Below, one piece after another: positions 22,947 to 23,584 of a DNA stretch of 23,584 bases (positions within the stretch are counted from its first letter, which is position 1; each line of letters begins with the position of its first letter). The position numbers were made by a program, and so were the translations under genes. The stretch comes from DASUMF01 sp040510575 (GTDB lineage: Bacteria; Actinomycetota; Acidimicrobiia; IMCC26256; DASPTH01). The stretch is from positions 1 to 23,584 of the forward strand of contig JBEVIU010000062.1 of the NCBI GenBank assembly GCA_040510575.1, given 5' to 3'. The notes beneath the pieces were generated by a model. The model was not told where the DNA came from. It was given only the letters and a program-made list of their open reading frames with translations, and searched no databases.

Positions 22947-23584
22947 TCAGCTGGAGGGCGACACCACGGACCGGTGCAGACTGGCCAGGGCGCGGACCGC
23001 CTTGTCCAGGTGCGCCGACAGCTCGGCGCCGTCCGCCTGCTCGATGGCCCGGGTGTAGACGAACCAGATCACGGCGGCGAACGCAGCCGACAACACCCCC
23101 ACGATCTCGTCGTCATCAGCGCCGTCACCGAGCCGATCGCGCACCACGTGCTCGAGCTCTGCCGCCAGCGTGCTGTAGACGCGGCTCTCCGACTGCACGA
23201 CATCGGGCGTGGCGCGCACGATCTCGCTCCACAGCCGCACCGCCTCGAGCTCGGCGTCGGCGTTCTCCCCGGCCGCGGCGACCGCTGCCCCACCCGCAGC
23301 GAACACCGCGTGGAACGCCTCGAGCAGGTCTTCCTCGGGTGGTCGCGCCATGAGCACCTGGCCGATGCGCTTGGCCTCGCGGACGGGCAGCGCGGAGAGC
23401 ACGTCGTTCGCGTTGCGGAAATATCGGAAGAACGTGCGGGTCGAGATCCCAGCCGCGGTCGCGATCTGCTCGACCGTGACGTCGCCGACGCCGCGCTCAC
23501 GCATAAGCGCGAGCCCCGCACACTCGATGCGCAGCGACATCTGCACCCGCTTGCGCTCCCAGACATCGGCATTGGTCGACGTTC
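22947..23584 (-). CDS. TetR-family transcriptional regulator, N-terminus outside window
   Basis: About 211 residues are visible, with the frame open to the right edge. The DNA-binding helix-turn-helix is VTVEQIATAAGISTRTFFRY, preceded by WERKRVQMSLRIECAGLALM, which matches the usual TetR first helix. The residues before the GTG at 23546 (NADVWERKR) also look like family sequence, so that GTG is not taken as the start; the real start lies beyond 23584. The C-terminal part is a helical ligand-binding domain with no recognisable specificity. It is encoded upstream of the nitroreductase genes in the same direction, so it may control them, and is a candidate binder of the palindromes near the P450s; both are inferences. 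Confidence 0.92.
   Translation of the reverse strand, partial: TSTNADVWERKRVQMSLRIECAGLALMRERGVGDVTVEQIATAAGISTRTFFRYFRNANDVLSALPVREAKRIGQVLMARPPEEDLLEAFHAVFAAGGAAVAAAGENADAELEAVRLWSEIVRATPDVVQSESRVYSTLAAELEHVVRDRLGDGADDDEIVGVLSAAFAAVIWFVYTRAIEQADGAELSAHLDKAVRALASLHRSVVSPSS

Overview
The window is GC-rich, densely packed actinobacterial-type DNA. The signs are short or overlapping gene junctions, GTG starts, several CYP-type cytochromes P450 with 3Fe-4S ferredoxins, a PPOX-fold small oxidoreductase of a kind common in actinobacteria, and paired CaiB/BaiF CoA-transferases. I infer an environmental Actinomycetota, possibly Acidimicrobiia or a mycobacteria-like lineage; no marker gene settles this. 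About 24 protein genes, one tRNA and one P450 remnant are supported. No CRISPR array, insertion sequence or phage gene was seen.

Layout. (1) 1-9212, all minus strand, read right to left: a secreted CocE/X-Pro-type hydrolase, an HSL-type esterase, a large alpha/beta-hydrolase-domain protein, three different P450s, a ferredoxin overlapping the last P450 by 4 nt, a DUF1059-like protein and a small unknown protein leaving the window. (2) 9403-11384, plus strand: a fourth P450, its 4-nt-overlapping ferredoxin and a flavin-reductase-like protein. (3) 11395-13278: a HemK-like methyltransferase (minus), a haem-oxygenase-like iron enzyme (plus) and tRNA-Arg(CCT). (4) 13292-16544, minus strand: a short-chain dehydrogenase, a carboxymuconolactone-decarboxylase-like protein, an alpha/beta hydrolase and a PPOX-fold protein. 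(5) 16635-19291, plus strand: two overlapping CaiB/BaiF CoA-transferases. (6) 19299-23584, minus strand: a TetR-type regulator entering from the right edge, a degraded P450 C-terminus, a nitroreductase, a phosphotransferase-like protein and an AttH/CrtC-like protein.

Taken together the genes look like an accessory catabolic region for a hydrophobic, probably cyclic compound such as a terpenoid, steroid or alicyclic acid. P450s would hydroxylate, the dehydrogenase would oxidise, hydrolases would open esters or lactones, and CoA-transferases would activate acids. The substrate cannot be read from the sequence. No ferredoxin reductase is present, so electrons for the P450s must come from elsewhere in the genome.

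The most interesting non-coding signal is a 21-bp palindrome with 10-bp arms and a 1-bp centre. It is perfect upstream of the P450 at 1882-3108 and imperfect, with the same geometry, upstream of the P450 at 558-1769, which suggests a shared operator. Other palindromes lie before the remaining two P450s and the dehydrogenase. The P450 remnant before the nitroreductase indicates that a fifth P450 gene was lost.
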